Source of the DNA: Garcia nutans
Taxonomy: Eukaryota; Streptophyta; Magnoliopsida; Malpighiales; Euphorbiaceae
NCBI GenBank assembly: GCA_947685225.1
Contig: CANTUV010000004.1
Span: 19,375,001-19,439,000 of the forward strand
Reading direction: 5' to 3'
DNA: 64,000 nucleotides
Positions 12,251-24,355 of this stretch are shown here, one piece after another. A program made the translations under genes and the position numbers. The notes beneath the pieces were generated by a model that saw only the letters and a program-made list of their open reading frames with translations, was not told the DNA's origin and made no database searches. Numbering within the stretch: position 1 is the first letter of the stretch; each line of letters opens with the position of its first letter.

Positions 12251-13064
12251 GTGAAGCATTTTTGACTCCAACTTATCAAATTTACTTTGGCTTGAGTGCT
12301 GCTTGTTTTATTTTCTTCCTTTGGTATTTCATTGGAACAATTATGTTTTTCAAATTAAAATTATTTGAGTAAATTACTTTTATTAAATTTAAAATTTTGT
12401 TGGTTCTGGTTCATTTTAGTGCTTAACTAATGATGAATCTAGCTTGATATTCATAAATTAGTGTATATATGCATCATGATCCGAATGACTTTACTAGGTA
12501 AGAGAATTGTTCTATAGCATTGAGTTGTATTTGCTTACTTAGAGATGACTCTTGCATAATTACCTGTGTCTAGGTTCGAGTCAGTCTTAGAACATGCTTT
12601 GATGAACGTTCAAGGCAAAATTGAACTCTGCTTATTTAAGAGAGAGATCTAGTCATTATTTGGTGAGCCAACAACTAGTATTCACCTTATTAATATCAAT
12701 CCCTAGTTTGTCCCTTTGTGCTTTCATGAGATTTTAGCTTTTTTATTGGCTTGTAAACCCTAATAACTTATCTTGAGCTTGTGTGACACTTATGACAAGT
12801 CTGATGATCACTGAGCTACCAAGAAGCAAGAAGATTGAAGAAAGGGATGCTTAGTTAAGACCATAACGATAGTTGAAGTTTACCTGAACTACACCTAATA
12901 TTTTAGATCTATTTTATTATTAAGATGGCATCAAGACAACAAAAAGATCCATCCTCATTAAAATAGACTCGTGCTACTCCATCGTTAGAAGCATAGGATG
13001 GTACGAACAAGATGACTTTCTTAGAGTTGGGACAAAAAAAAATCAAGACAAAAAAAGAAGCTCA
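12251..13064 (+). other. post-gag region of element A, no gene
   Basis: This is collinear with 18200-19030 in B. Inverted pieces of it occur at 34071-34185 and 40179-40750. No polymerase motif is present, so the pol gene has been deleted between gag and the hairpin array at 13065. Confidence 0.6.
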
Positions 13065-13214
13065 CTAGGTTGAAAACCTGAAAGGACAACCTAGGCAAAA
13101 ATTAAATCATCTCGCTAGTTTTGAAAACCCAAAAGGACGGGCTAGCAAAAATCAGAGATAAAAATGGAAGAGAATTATGAAAGTTTAAATTGAAAACCCG
13201 AAAGGGCGGTTTAG
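13065..13214 (+). repeat. post-pol hairpin array (3 units), element A
   Basis: Three hairpins (13065-13094, 13114-13146, 13183-13214) share a GAAAACC-(5 nt)-AGG core. Outer stems differ but still pair: CTAGGTT/AACCTAG, GCTAG/CTAGC, and TAAATT/GGTTTA with wobble pairs. Inner stems are CCT/AGG, CC/GG and CCC/GGG. The same array lies directly behind pol in the minus-strand Tat element (62012-62141) and in B at 19031. Confidence 0.65.
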
Positions 13215-14670
13215 AAAGTTAATAAAGTTCTTATTACCTAAAATTATGTAAGGTTTCCACTCAAACTACAGGAAAAGTTTGACTTGAATTGGTCCAGCCC
13301 AAGTAGAGACTCAGCTAAAATCAGAGAAATAGGAGAAAGACCATCTTTCATTTGGTTCATAATGTCCAATATAGCTCTAAGTCAATGATTTTAGAAGCCC
13401 TAGACTTAATATTTCAAAAAGGGAAAAGGGTAAAATGATGAAATGCCATATCAAAAAAGAGAAAGAGAGAGAGAAAGAGCCAAAATAAAAAAAAACAACA
13501 ACAAAAAAAAAAGAGAAAAAAGAATAAAGAAAGAAAAAAAAAAATAAAAGGGTCCTCAGTTTTTGCAAAAGATAAAAGAATAGATTTGTCCTAATTAGAT
13601 CATATCTATATTTTTGCCAATAAGATGGAAGAACATTCAAGCTCTATCTTTTCATGAAGCAAGATAACAAGAATCTTAGAGTTTAAGAATGCTCCCAGCT
13701 GCTTATGGCTCCAACAGAAAGTTTGTAGCGTTAAGATCTGTTAGCAGTGTCACATCAACTCCAATTTATAAATAGTCTTCTCTTAACCCATATCTCTTAT
13801 TGATCCCATTTTAAACTTTTTTAAGACATGTTGATCTCTCTTGGTAGGTACAGTCTATTAGTGGAGATTATTTGAAAAAGCATGCATATGAGATATACAA
13901 TATTTAAACTGAATAATACTTTTAGCCAAGTAATGTGTATGTGCCTATCTAAAGTGTAACAGCTCTTGCTCAAATGGAAATGATTCCCAAATTTAGTACG
14001 GTAACTAAGGTTGTGATGTTATGGATGTATTAATTTGAAAGACAAGTCCTGATGTATATTGACATCAATTGACAAAACCAACATGTAATTAAAAAAAGGG
14101 TTTTCTTATTAATGAATGGATTATTTGCAAGGTTATGTGTTGAATCATAAGTTGAAATGGAAGTCTTATGTGTCTCTGACTATCCTTCTAGGGCCCCCAC
14201 TACTCATACTTTATACATCTTAAAGATAAAGACATGGATGTGATGTCTTTTGACGTCCCAATACAAGACCTACGTGAATATCCTGAAGGTACCAATAGGA
14301 GTGCTTCGGCCTATCATCTTGGTCTGTGAGTCAATAGAACCACTATAAGTATTACTCATGCATACATGCCTATGTGAGCATATCACATTGCATTTTTGTT
14401 ATCCCTTTTTTTATCAAAGTAAAAAGGCTATACTCTATGAAGTAAATAATGAGAAGCAGACATAGAGTCATGGGGCATGAAATGCCTATTGCTTGAGAAA
14501 GATCCAGGCCCATTGCAAAAGAAAGAAGAGTTACATGCTAGCAGAAATGTTGATAAGAGCCTACACATAAGGCAGAATTACCAATTTGAATCGACACAGG
14601 AGGCAAAGCTTCTCCTTTTTAATTTTTAAGTTTATGCATATATAAAATATTTTTAGACTCTCTTTCAATG
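13215..14670 (+). other. 3' internal region of element A up to insertion of B
   Basis: Non-coding and collinear with 19111-20094, 24155-24355 and 30049-30405 of element B. It includes a purine-rich tract at 13440-13550, which produces an artefactual open frame on the minus strand. It ends at CAATG (14666-14670), the left copy of the target duplication made by element B. Confidence 0.65.
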
Positions 14671-15434
14671 TGTAGACCCCCCCAATTTTGGCCCTGAATA
14701 AGTCCAGTCTGAATTAAAAGGGCCAGGTTAAATCCAAGAAGATTAAAACTAGTCCTATTTATTATTATATGCAATCTTATTGATTATTATCTGCTTGATG
14801 ATGGATGATGAGCTTTAATTTTTATTGCTTATAATGGATGATTGGATTGTATTTATTTATCATTGTTTGGGTTTTGAAAATCATATAAAATACATATTTC
14901 CACTTATTGGTGCCTTAAGTTTATGTAAGTTAATTTATTTAAGGACTTTGGGACTATTGTAAGGGACACATTTTCACCTTTTGGTGGGTGTCCTATTTTA
15001 TTTGTTTGTATAGATTTTGGATGTTTGTAAGGGCATGTTTCCATCTTGTATAGGTGCCCATTTTGTTTGACGTGTTTGATTTATAATTTGATCTTTATTG
15101 TAATTAATTGCATGTAGTATGGATAAAATTATAATAAAATAAGAATTTAATAATATTTAGACCTGGAAAGGAGGCCGATTTCAATGAATCAGGCGATATG
15201 GGGGTGCTAGATAATTCTCACATTCCCCATGTATACCTAACTTTCTAAACCCAGTAGGGGTTAGGGATTCCTTAGGAATCAAGTCATCCACCCCTTTCTA
15301 TCTTCTCTACCCGTCGGGGTGGCGACTTTAAATTCTTCGAATTTAGACTCGTGTTCTCTAAGGTCCAGAGCCTAACAGTGCTAAAGTAGCAAAAACTATT
15401 TTACAAGGAGTGGTGGCAAAAATCCTCGCTCACA
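14671..15434 (+). mobile_element. 5' LTR of element B (764 bp)
   Basis: It starts TGTAGACCCC and ends GCTCACA. It has hairpins at 14964-14993 (GGACA/TGTCC) and 15031-15059 (GGGCA/TGCCC). It lacks the 'ccaattcgcc' and AAACCCTA parts of the long-form LTRs. Confidence 0.85.
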
Positions 15435-15452
15435 GTGGCGACTCCACTGGGA
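15435..15452 (+). other. primer-binding site of element B
   Basis: GTGGCGACTCCACTGGGA follows the LTR end directly. It is the same site as at 9786 and, inverted and mutated, at 47492-47509. Confidence 0.75.
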
Positions 15453-16579
15453 ATAAGAGAAGTTGATTTTGTTAGTCTTTATATTATTTTATTCTTTATT
15501 ATTATGGTATTATTCATTGCATCATTTATATTGCATAGTGTGTGTGTGAGTTAGGATGCCCTATGGAACCCGTGTTATATTCGTGTAAGTGATATCATAC
15601 TTTCATTCAATGTATGGAGATCGAACATTACATAACCAGTCATAGCCTTATACCTTTTGGTATATACTTGCTATGTAAACCTGATCCTTTTTACTCCAAA
15701 GATTAAAGCCCATGTAGTTGGCCTAGTAACTTTCCTTAAGTTTACCTTAATTGCTTGTTGTTTGACTATGATTGACATATTTTGGCTTGAGTTATGATCC
15801 ATTTGATTTGTCTTTTTTCTAATATAATATAATTGTAGTATAAGCCCAAAAATTATTTTATAGCAAAAAATTATAGGCTTAAAACCCTTTTTTAAAATAG
15901 ATGGGTCAAAAATTATTTTCTACTTTATGGCTCAAACACGAAGCCCAAAATTAATTTTTGAAATAAAATTTTTTCAATGAGCTTCAAAATATTTTCAAGA
16001 AGAAGCCCCTAAACCATTTCTTATTTTATGGCCCATTTTCTCTAAATCAAGCATTGAAGTTAAAACCTTTCTACAATGGGTCAAAATTTTTGAAATGATC
16101 TTTTAATTAATTGGATCAATTACGAAATACTAAAATCAATTGTGGGCCTAATTTGCATCAAGACATGTTAGTTGTGGGCTTATATGTGGCATGGGTCATT
16201 AATTAGTTGCTTTTCCATGTAAGAAGTCTATAACAAATCTATTAATTTAGTTTTAATCCAAAATATGGCAGAAATACTGCTCGAATGTTTTTAGTAGACC
16301 CAAAAGATTAAGGCTCAATCAATGAAAATTATCATAGAATGACTTCTATATTTGAATACATAATTAATGATCAATTCATTTAAGAGATTCTCGAAAATAA
16401 AGTATCCCCTGTTGATACCTTTATTAACTATAACACCTAGGAAAAGAGACTCGCCACTCGTGTATGAAAGATATAAGATTGAAAGGAGCATCCTAGCTTT
16501 ATTTGTTTGTTTGTCTGCTACACATGCATACATGCATACGTACATTTCATTACACTGTATTGATCCTTTCTGGCTCATA
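15453..16579 (+). other. 5' leader of element B
   Basis: Non-coding and collinear with 9804-10859. Near 15690-15745 it carries a segment ending 'agcccatgtagtt' that matches the nested-stem motif of the minus-strand Tat LTR at 56778-56818. A long open frame starting at 16367 runs through the leader into gag, but its first 70 codons have no counterpart in the other copies and are probably not translated. Confidence 0.6.
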
Positions 16580-17925
16580 GATTTGGAGTTTAGCAGTTCA
16601 AGGGCTTACGACAATCCGACCTACATTAGTGATTTAGAGTTCAGTAAGAATTCAGTCAACTTCGCACCAAAATCAATAGATCATGAGCAAGTTCCAAACC
16701 TAGTGAATGAGGCTCGAGCCTCCAAGATGGAAGAATTTAAGGGGATCCTAGCTGAGGCTGTGAAAAGTCAGTTAGCTACACTGCTGGAAGATAACATTAC
16801 TAAAGCATCCGCTAGTACTACGAAGCAGAAAGACAAAGGAAAGACTAAGGTATGTGAGATAGCCTTTGATGAAGAAAAGGTGGTGATTAATGATGATGAC
16901 TGGGACCAATACTTCTAAGATCAATAAGAAAATAAGAAAGAAAAGAAGGCAATGGGGAAGACCGAATATGTTGATATTGAAAATTGATTGCTGACTTAGA
17001 AAAGAAGTTTAAAAAGAAGTTAAAGACTAAAGAGGTGTCGGAGGTGGACAAACTGTTTAAAGATAATGAAGGAATTCGTTACAAGTTCAAGATGTCTCCA
17101 TTTGCAGTTTGATGGAACTGGAAATCCCCACTTGCATGTCAAGCAGTACATTACTGCCATGCAGTCTGATAGAGCTACCAAGGCTCAAATCGTAAGGTAT
17201 TTCATGCTTTCTCTGGATCCTATTGTGCAAAACTGATTTAATACCTTAGAGAAGAACACCTAAATAGATTGGGATTTGTGTACAAAGTCTTCATTTAACA
17301 ACATGGGGAGGTGGAGACTATCAGACAGAAGCACAATAAAAATTTTGTTAATTATGTGAAAAGGTGGAGGAACAAGGCTGCTCTTCTAAAAAAGAGGCCC
17401 GATGAATTTGACCATATTAAAATGGTAGTGTGAGGTGTCCTACCTAACCTCTATGAGAGGCTGTCTCATACTCTTATCAGAGATTTCAAAGATCTTCTCC
17501 AAGCTGGCTCATAGATAGAAGAGTGGGAAAGGGAGAAGAATCATTTTTCTAGAAGAAGAAATGAGAAGGGAAATTACCAGTCTAGTGGTCAGAGTATATA
17601 GAAAGTGGTGAATGTCAATGCAACTACTGGTTAAGGGAATAGGAGACAGTTTTTAAATCTGAGAAGACCTTTGTCTTGGTTTTTCAATAAGCTGCAGAAG
17701 AAAGGGTTGTTGCAACCATTGGCTCCACGACTATTACCAATTCCTCTGCCATCTAACTTTTATGCCAAGGCCTTTTGTTAATTTCATCAAACATAAGGGC
17801 GCAAAATAAACAAGTGTGTTAGGATAAGACATGAGATTTAAGATCGTATTGACAGTGATAAGCTGCCCGACCCCAACAAACCTAACAAAAAGAATAACCC
17901 TTTGCCTATGTTCGACAAAGTACCT
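16580..17925 (+). pseudogene. decayed Tat/Ogre-like gag (element B)
   Basis: Homologous to the gag of element A. The N-terminal part is the best preserved: KMEEFKGILAEAVKSQLATL and a lysine/acid-rich tail ending WDQYF before a stop at 16916. Further blocks are GNPHLHVKQYI and LDPIVQN (17120-17235), KKRPDEFDHI (17390-17420) and LIRDFKDLLQAGS (17470-17510). The C-terminal block has FHQT, RKINKCVRIRHEI, and then DPNKPNKKNNPLPM followed by TTFTIGG (17770-17950). Stops and frameshifts are frequent. An acidic piece at 18000-18209 (VWTICVVNAFWDS) continues the collinear internal region. Particle assembly is the family role; this copy cannot encode it. Confidence 0.75.
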
Positions 17926-19030
17926 CTACCAACAACCTTCACAATAGGAGGAGGACTGAAGAAATATTTTGTTTTTTATCCTCTTTCCAAGATGTGGGTA
18001 TAGAAAATATGAAGAAGGGGGAGAATTCATCTAGCAGATTCAAGATAGCTATGAGTAAGGAAGTATGGACTATTTGTGTCGTGAATGCATTTTGGGACTC
18101 AACTAATAGTGATGATGAATCAGAGACTAAGGAAGGAGGATGGGCTTCTGAACCTAAAGTAGAAGAGGTACAAAATGGTAAGATCCTTGCCCCTAGCATG
18201 TCCAAGTAGACAAAGCATTTTTTACTCCAATTCAACAAATTTCCCTAGGCTTGAGTGCTGCTATTTTATTCTTTCTTTGGTATTTTGAACAATTATGTTT
18301 TTTTTTTCAAATTGTTTAAATAAATTTCTTTTATTATATTTATAATTTTGTTGTTTTTTTTTTATCATTTTGATGCTCAACCGATGTCAAATCTAACTTG
18401 ATATTCATAAATTAGCGTATCTATGGATCACGATTCGAATGACTTTACTAGTTGAAGGAATTGTTCTATAGCATTGAGCTGTATATGCTTACTTAGAGAG
18501 GGCTCTTGTATAATTACAGGTGTCTAGTCGATCTTAGAATATGCTTTGATTAACTTTCAAAGCGAAATTAAACTTTGCTTATTTAAGAGAGAAATGATCT
18601 AGGCATTGTTTGGTGAGCCAACAACTAGTATCTACTCTGTTAATATCAATCTATAGTTTGTTCTTTTTAGCCTTCATAAGATTTTAGATTTCTTTTTTAT
18701 GGGCTTGTAAACCTTGATAACCTACCCTGAGATGATATAACACTTATGACAAGTATGATGATCATTGAGCTACCAAGAAGCAAAAAGATCAAAGAAAAGG
18801 ATGCATAGTTAAGACCATAAGGGTAGTTGAAGTTTACCTGAACTATACCTTATATCTCATATCTATTTTATCATTGGAATGGCATTTGGGCAACAAAAGA
18901 ATCCATCCCATTGAAGGAGACTCGTGTTCCTCCATAGTCAGAAGCATATGATAGCACAAATAAGACAGCTTTCTTAGGGCTAGGACCCAAAAAATTCAAG
19001 AAAAAGAAAAAGAAGAAAAGAAAAAGCTTA
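17926..19030 (+). other. post-gag region of element B, no pol
   Basis: Collinear with 12180-13064 of A, plus an extra 250 bp (17926-18205) that may be a residue of the gag-pol junction. No reverse transcriptase or integrase motif is seen. Confidence 0.55.
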
Positions 19031-19110
19031 CTGGGTTGAAAACCCAAAAGGGCAACCTAGGAAAATATTAGAGTAGCTCTCTAATTTTGAAAACCCTAAA
19101 GGATGATTCA
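19031..19110 (+). repeat. post-pol hairpin array, element B
   Basis: The first hairpin (19031-19060) has outer arms CTGGGTT/AACCTAG (one G-T pair) and inner arms CCC/GGG around a GAAAA spacer. A second, more decayed unit lies at about 19079-19110. It corresponds to 13065-13214. Confidence 0.6.
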
Positions 19111-20094
19111 GAAAGCTAACAAAGTTCTTATTTTCACCCAACCTATGAGAAGAGTTTAACTTGAATTGGTTCAACCCAACCAAAGGCTTAGCTAAAATAG
19201 CAGAAAAACCATCTTTCATTTGGTTTACAATGTGCATCACCAAGTCAACAATTTTGAAAGTCTTAGAATTGATATTTCAAAAAGGGAGAAGAGTGGAATG
19301 ATGAAATGCCATGTACAAAGAAAAAAAAGAAGAAAGAAAGAAAAAGAAGAAAAAAAGAGAAGAAAGAAAAAAGAGGAAAAGGGGAAGTAGAAAGAAGAAA
19401 AGAAGAAGAAGAAGAAGAAAAATAGGTCCTGAGTTTATGCAAAAGGAAAGAAAAAAAGAATATATTTGATATTTGTTCAAATTTCTGCCCATAAAATGGA
19501 AGAACATTCAAGTTTTATCTTTGCATGAAGTAAGATAACAAGAATCCCAGAGTTTAAGAATGTTCCCAGCTACCTATGGTTCTAGCAGAAAGTTTGTAAT
19601 GTAAAGATTTGTTAGCAGTGTCATATCAACTCCAATTTACTAATGGCCTTTGCTTAACCATATCTCTTATAGACCCTATTTCAAGCTTGTTAAAGACCTG
19701 TTTATCTCTCTTGGTAGGTAGAGTCTATTAGTGGAGATTATTTGAATAAGCATGCATATGAGATAGACAATATTTAGACTTAATAAGACCTTTGGCCAAG
19801 TAATGTATATGTATCTATATGAAGTTCAACGACTCATACTCAAATGAAAATGATTTCTAAATTTAGTACGGTAACTAGGGTATGATGTTATGGATGTATT
19901 AATTTAAAAGACCAAGTCTTGAGGTATATTAACACTAATTTGGCAAAGCAATCATTTGATTTCAAAAATTAAAATTTCAACAAAAATGTTTTTTCTTGTC
20001 ACATGAAGCTTTAAGCTTAAGGAAGTATATTACATTGTCGAACGTTAAAGGATATATTGAGCAAAAGTAGGCTGATGAAAGAATTATTCACAAG
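19111..20094 (+). other. 3' internal region of element B, left part
   Basis: Collinear with 13215-14080 of A. It includes a purine-rich simple tract (19318-19420) whose minus-strand open frames are phenylalanine/serine-rich artefacts. It ends at the target site of the solo LTR. Confidence 0.6.
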
Positions 20095-20149
20095 AAACTT
20101 GTAATACCTTATAATTTTTAGTAATAACAACATAGTTAAAGTAAGATAA

Positions 20150-20150
<1 letters not shown>

Positions 20151-20226
<76 letters not shown>
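20151..20226 (+). repeat. (TAA)n microsatellite
   Basis: About 25 TAA units lie near the 5' end of the solo LTR. The long leucine-rich open frame on the minus strand here comes from this tract. Confidence 0.95.
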
Positions 20227-20228
<2 letters not shown>

Positions 20229-21130
20229 GAGTAGGTATATAAAAAAAGAAAAAAATTTTAGGTGTAGTGGAAACAAGTAGGTAAGTAAAAATAATAAAAA
20301 AATTATAAAAAAAAAGCAATTGAAAAGAATGGAAATTTTTTTGGTTAAGTGGGCACTTTGAATTTGGCAAATTAATTGTGGAGTTATTGAACATTATAGT
20401 GGTCTTTAAAGGAGAATGAAGAATGAAAAGTAAAGAAAAAAAATATAAATATATATATGTATAACAAAAATAATGAGAGAGAGAGAGAGGGAGAGCAGGA
20501 AAAGGAAAATAAAAGACAAAGTGAGAGAGACAGAGAAGGAAAGAAACCAAAGGGAGGACAAAAAATTGAGAGAGAGAGATTGACAGCAATGTGGTTTTTG
20601 CTCTGATCTGCCGCCCTTTGGTCATCACCGACCTACAAGCGCTAACGACTCATGTATTTTTAGAACCATCTCGTCTTAAACTTCGATTTGGTATATTATT
20701 TTGTGAATTATAAATGAATATTTAAAAAGATTCATATAGATATGTATGTAGATATATTTTGCAAAGAAAACAATAATTAAAATTTTAATTAGTTAAATTT
20801 TGGTTTAATAGAAAATTTAGGATTTAATTTTGCTATAAACATTATGATAAATAAGAAATAATTAGAGGAAAATGAATTATGAATAAATACAAATATAAAT
20901 AATGAAAATAATAAATAGTTAATAAAAAAGAATTAGTTAAAAATTTAGAAAATTATTAAATTAGAAGTTATAGTTGATTAATTATTATTATTAAAAAAAT
21001 TGAATGAAAAAGAATTAATATTGTAAAATTATATAGACAGTAAATTAAAAATAAAAATATTAATATTAAGTACAATTAAAATAAATTAAATATTTAAAAT
21101 TTAAAGATTATTAGTAGATTGTGGTACAAA

Positions 21131-21562
21131 TAGGGGTGGACATTTTCGGTTCGGTTGGCCGAACCGAACCGATTTGCAAAAACTGATCAAATATATTAGT
21201 AACCAAAACCGAAACCGACAGAAGTAGAAACCGAGAAAAAACTGAACCAAAAATTTTCGGTCGGTTTCGGTTCAGACCAAAAAAATTGATTTAGACAAAA
21301 AAAATTCTGTCGGTTTCGGTTTAGACCAAAAAAATTGGTTTAGACCAAAAATATTCGGTCGGTTTCATTATAAACCAGCGGTTTTGGTTTAGACCAAAAA
21401 TATTCAGTCGGTTTTCGGTCAGTTCAGTTTTCTGAGCAATGAAACCGCTGGCCGATCGAATATTTTCGGTTTGATGTAATTTAGAACCGAAAACCGAACT
21501 GACCAGTCGATTAATCGATTTTTTGGTCGGTTCGGTTTTTACGGTTTTTTTGTCCACCCCTA
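21131..21562. mobile_element. hAT-type MITE, 432 bp
   Basis: Perfect 12-bp terminal inverted repeats TAGGGGTGGACA/TGTCCACCCCTA are flanked by perfect 8-bp target duplications GGTACAAA (21123-21130 and 21563-21570). Eight-base duplications are diagnostic of the hAT superfamily. The inside is made of repeated 'cggtttcggttyagacc' units on both strands and encodes nothing; the 84-codon minus-strand frame is spurious. Being free of decay at its ends, it is probably one of the youngest insertions here. Confidence 0.9.
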
Positions 21563-24154
21563 GGTACAAATTCAAATATATATATATATATATTGAATTG
21601 ATTAAACTATAGTTAGTTGTTAATTAATAAATTTAAATTTATTATCAATTATGTTTAGGAATTTTTGTTGATATATATAGAGTTGATTAATAATTGATTA
21701 ATTAGAATAAAAAAATAAGTATATATTAACTTTAGAAATACTTGTGGGTAAATCAAGTTCAATTATTGAATTATGAATTTTGTTAGTAAATTTTGTTACA
21801 AAATAAATTGGTGGTATTTTAGATATAAAGTTATAAATAAAAATATTATGAGATAAATAAATAAATTAAAAAATAATAAATAAATAGTTTATTAAATTAA
21901 GTTATATTAAATTCAACTATTAAATTATTATCCATATAAAAATTTTATTTACAAAATTGAATTAAGTTAATTAAATTATTTATAAATAAAATGGAGTTAA
22001 TTAATTATTAAATGATTAATAGTTATTAAATAATTAAATTAGGTGATAAATAAAATATAATTAAAATATAATTATAAATATATAATTAGTATTGTTATAA
22101 TTATAATAATTAGGTCACCATTATTTTTATTTAAAAAAGAAAGAATTATAATAATTGTTAAAATATAAATTGTGCTAAGTAGTAATAAATTATTAATATT
22201 ATTAATGCTGTAGTAGTAAAAGTATTTTAACTATTAGTAATTTTTAAACATATTATTTAAAGTATATTAAATATTTACTTAAAAAGTTATATTATTATTA
22301 TTATTATTACTAATATAATTGAATATTAATATATTGACTAATATTTAATCACATTAACAATTAAAATATAATTTTAAGTAATAGCTAAATATTAAGATTG
22401 TTATGGTTATGGTAATTAAATATTATTATTATTAATTTTATTATAGTAATTGTTATGAGTAAATATTAATTTTAGTATCATTATTATTTATATTATTACT
22501 ATAATTGTTATTCTTATTAAAATTTAATATGACAAAATAAGAAAAATTAAAGTAGATAATATTATTCTATTTGAAGAATATTTTAGTAAAAAGTTTAATT
22601 GTTAAAAGAACTATTTAAGTAAATATAATGTATATTAAATTTAAATAATTTTTATAACTATAGGTAATTATGTAAAGTTTATATTTAATAAAATATATAT
22701 AGTTTATATTCAATAAATAATAATAAAAAAAGGTTACACATTTTCACTATCATTATGATAAGATAATATTTTTAAAAAATTAAGTAAATAAATTATTAAT
22801 TGTAATTGAAGGACAATTATAAAATTATTCTCTTAGAATTGTTCAACATTAATTTATTATAAATAGATATCTGGTAAGTAAACTAAATAAACATTATTAA
22901 AAGTTTAATAGAATAAATTTGTTAGCAACATTAATATTATAATAATAAGAATAAATAAATTAAATTAATATAATTGTATATTGAGATATTTTAAATATTT
23001 AGTATTTTTGAACATTCAAACTATGATAAGTTGACGGAAACTATATGAGACAATTAGATAAAAAAGTAAATTGTGGTAATTAGAAAAATAACTGACTACT
23101 TCATTAGAAATTATGAGTAATTTTTATGCGCACTCTTATATCATATTAGTTTAACAAATTTAGGATATTCTTTAGTTAATAATTATTTTATCACTCTAGT
23201 AGTGGATTCAACAGTTGAGATAAATAAAAAATATAATATAATTGAATTTATAAATTTAGTTTTTGACTAAGGTGAGTGGGCAAATGTGTAACATTATATT
23301 TTCTAAAGTATTATCTATATATGATTTTTAAAGCAGAATTTACTAAAATCAGAATGAAGTTTTATTTTTGAATGATATTATTTTTTTATTAAGTGAGGAC
23401 AAATAATGGTAGTTTTATTTTTATATATATGACTGATTGATTATACTGTACTGGATAAATAGTTCATATGCACTCTTATTATAATTCCGCGAGATCGCAC
23501 CTTAATGACGAGTGTTTATATAAACTTAATAATACTGTAAATTTACCCTTGGCTGCGGTAATTGCTCTACATATGTGTATTAAAGTTATTTCTCCTTGGA
23601 CTTGCGAGATAAGTTATCATGCGCCCTTGGATTGAAGTTGGATTAATAGAAATTATATTTGAGTGTATATAAAAGATGCATGAATTGAATTATTTCTGAT
23701 TTTTTTATGAGAGCTGAGAAATATTTAAAAGTTATATTTAAGATTTCGAGAATTAATTATCTAGCTGATTATTGATTAAATATATATTAAGTATTATTAA
23801 ACCTTGTTTGTTCTCACTTGCTACATATTTACCTATTCACTGAGCAGTTGGACTCATCCCTTTATTATTAACATTTTTGAAGATCAACTTGGTAGACTTC
23901 AATACAGCATAAACTCTTTAATTTGAAATTCTTCTGCATATAAAAGAGGTTGAACCATATTAGTATTTCTAGGTTGATTTTATTTTGAAAATTGTTAATT
24001 ATTTTTGGAATATCTTTAGTGATGTAGATGAGTAAATAAATATTATAAATAATGATTATATACTTGTTAGAGATATGAAGTAAGTAAGTTATGATTTGAG
24101 ATTTATAGCCAGTTAAGCCACTCTAGCTTTAGTGAGTTGGGGTGTAACAAAACT

Positions 24155-24355
24155 AATATGCTGAATCATAGTTTGAAATGGATGTCTCATATATCTCTGA
24201 CTATCATGCTTGAGCCCCTACTACTCATGTTTTCTATAACTTGGAGATAAAGCTATGGATGTGATATCTCTTGATGATCCAATACAAAGCCTACACGAAT
24301 AGCCTGAAGGTACCAATGGGAGCCCTACTGCCTATCACCTTAGTCTATGAGTCTA
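24155..24355 (+). other. element B internal segment between two insertions
   Basis: Collinear with 14136-14330 of element A ('gaaatggatgtctcatatatctctgactatc' type). It shows that 20100-24149 and 24356-30048 are separate insertions. Confidence 0.8.

Larger units (their letters stand above)
20100..24149 (+). mobile_element. 4-kb solo LTR, gypsy (Tekay/Del-like), with target duplication
   Basis: It begins TGTAATACC and ends GGGTGTAACA, flanked by perfect AAACT duplications (20095-20099 and 24150-24154). The collinear sequence of element A (about 14120-14135) runs straight across the empty site. No second LTR and no coding sequence are present, so it is a solo LTR of 4050 bp, of which 432 bp are a later MITE. 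The segment 23810-23900 ('cactgagcag...') resembles the 3' part of Tekay/Del LTRs, but family assignment is by style only. Confidence 0.8.

Noticed and set aside
13377..13640. Phenylalanine/serine-rich minus-strand frame (and the similar ones at 19263-19511)
   Set aside because: Antisense to a purine-rich non-coding tract of elements A and B.
20017..20628. 203-codon minus-strand reading frame
   Set aside because: It consists largely of poly-leucine from the TAA microsatellite within a solo LTR.
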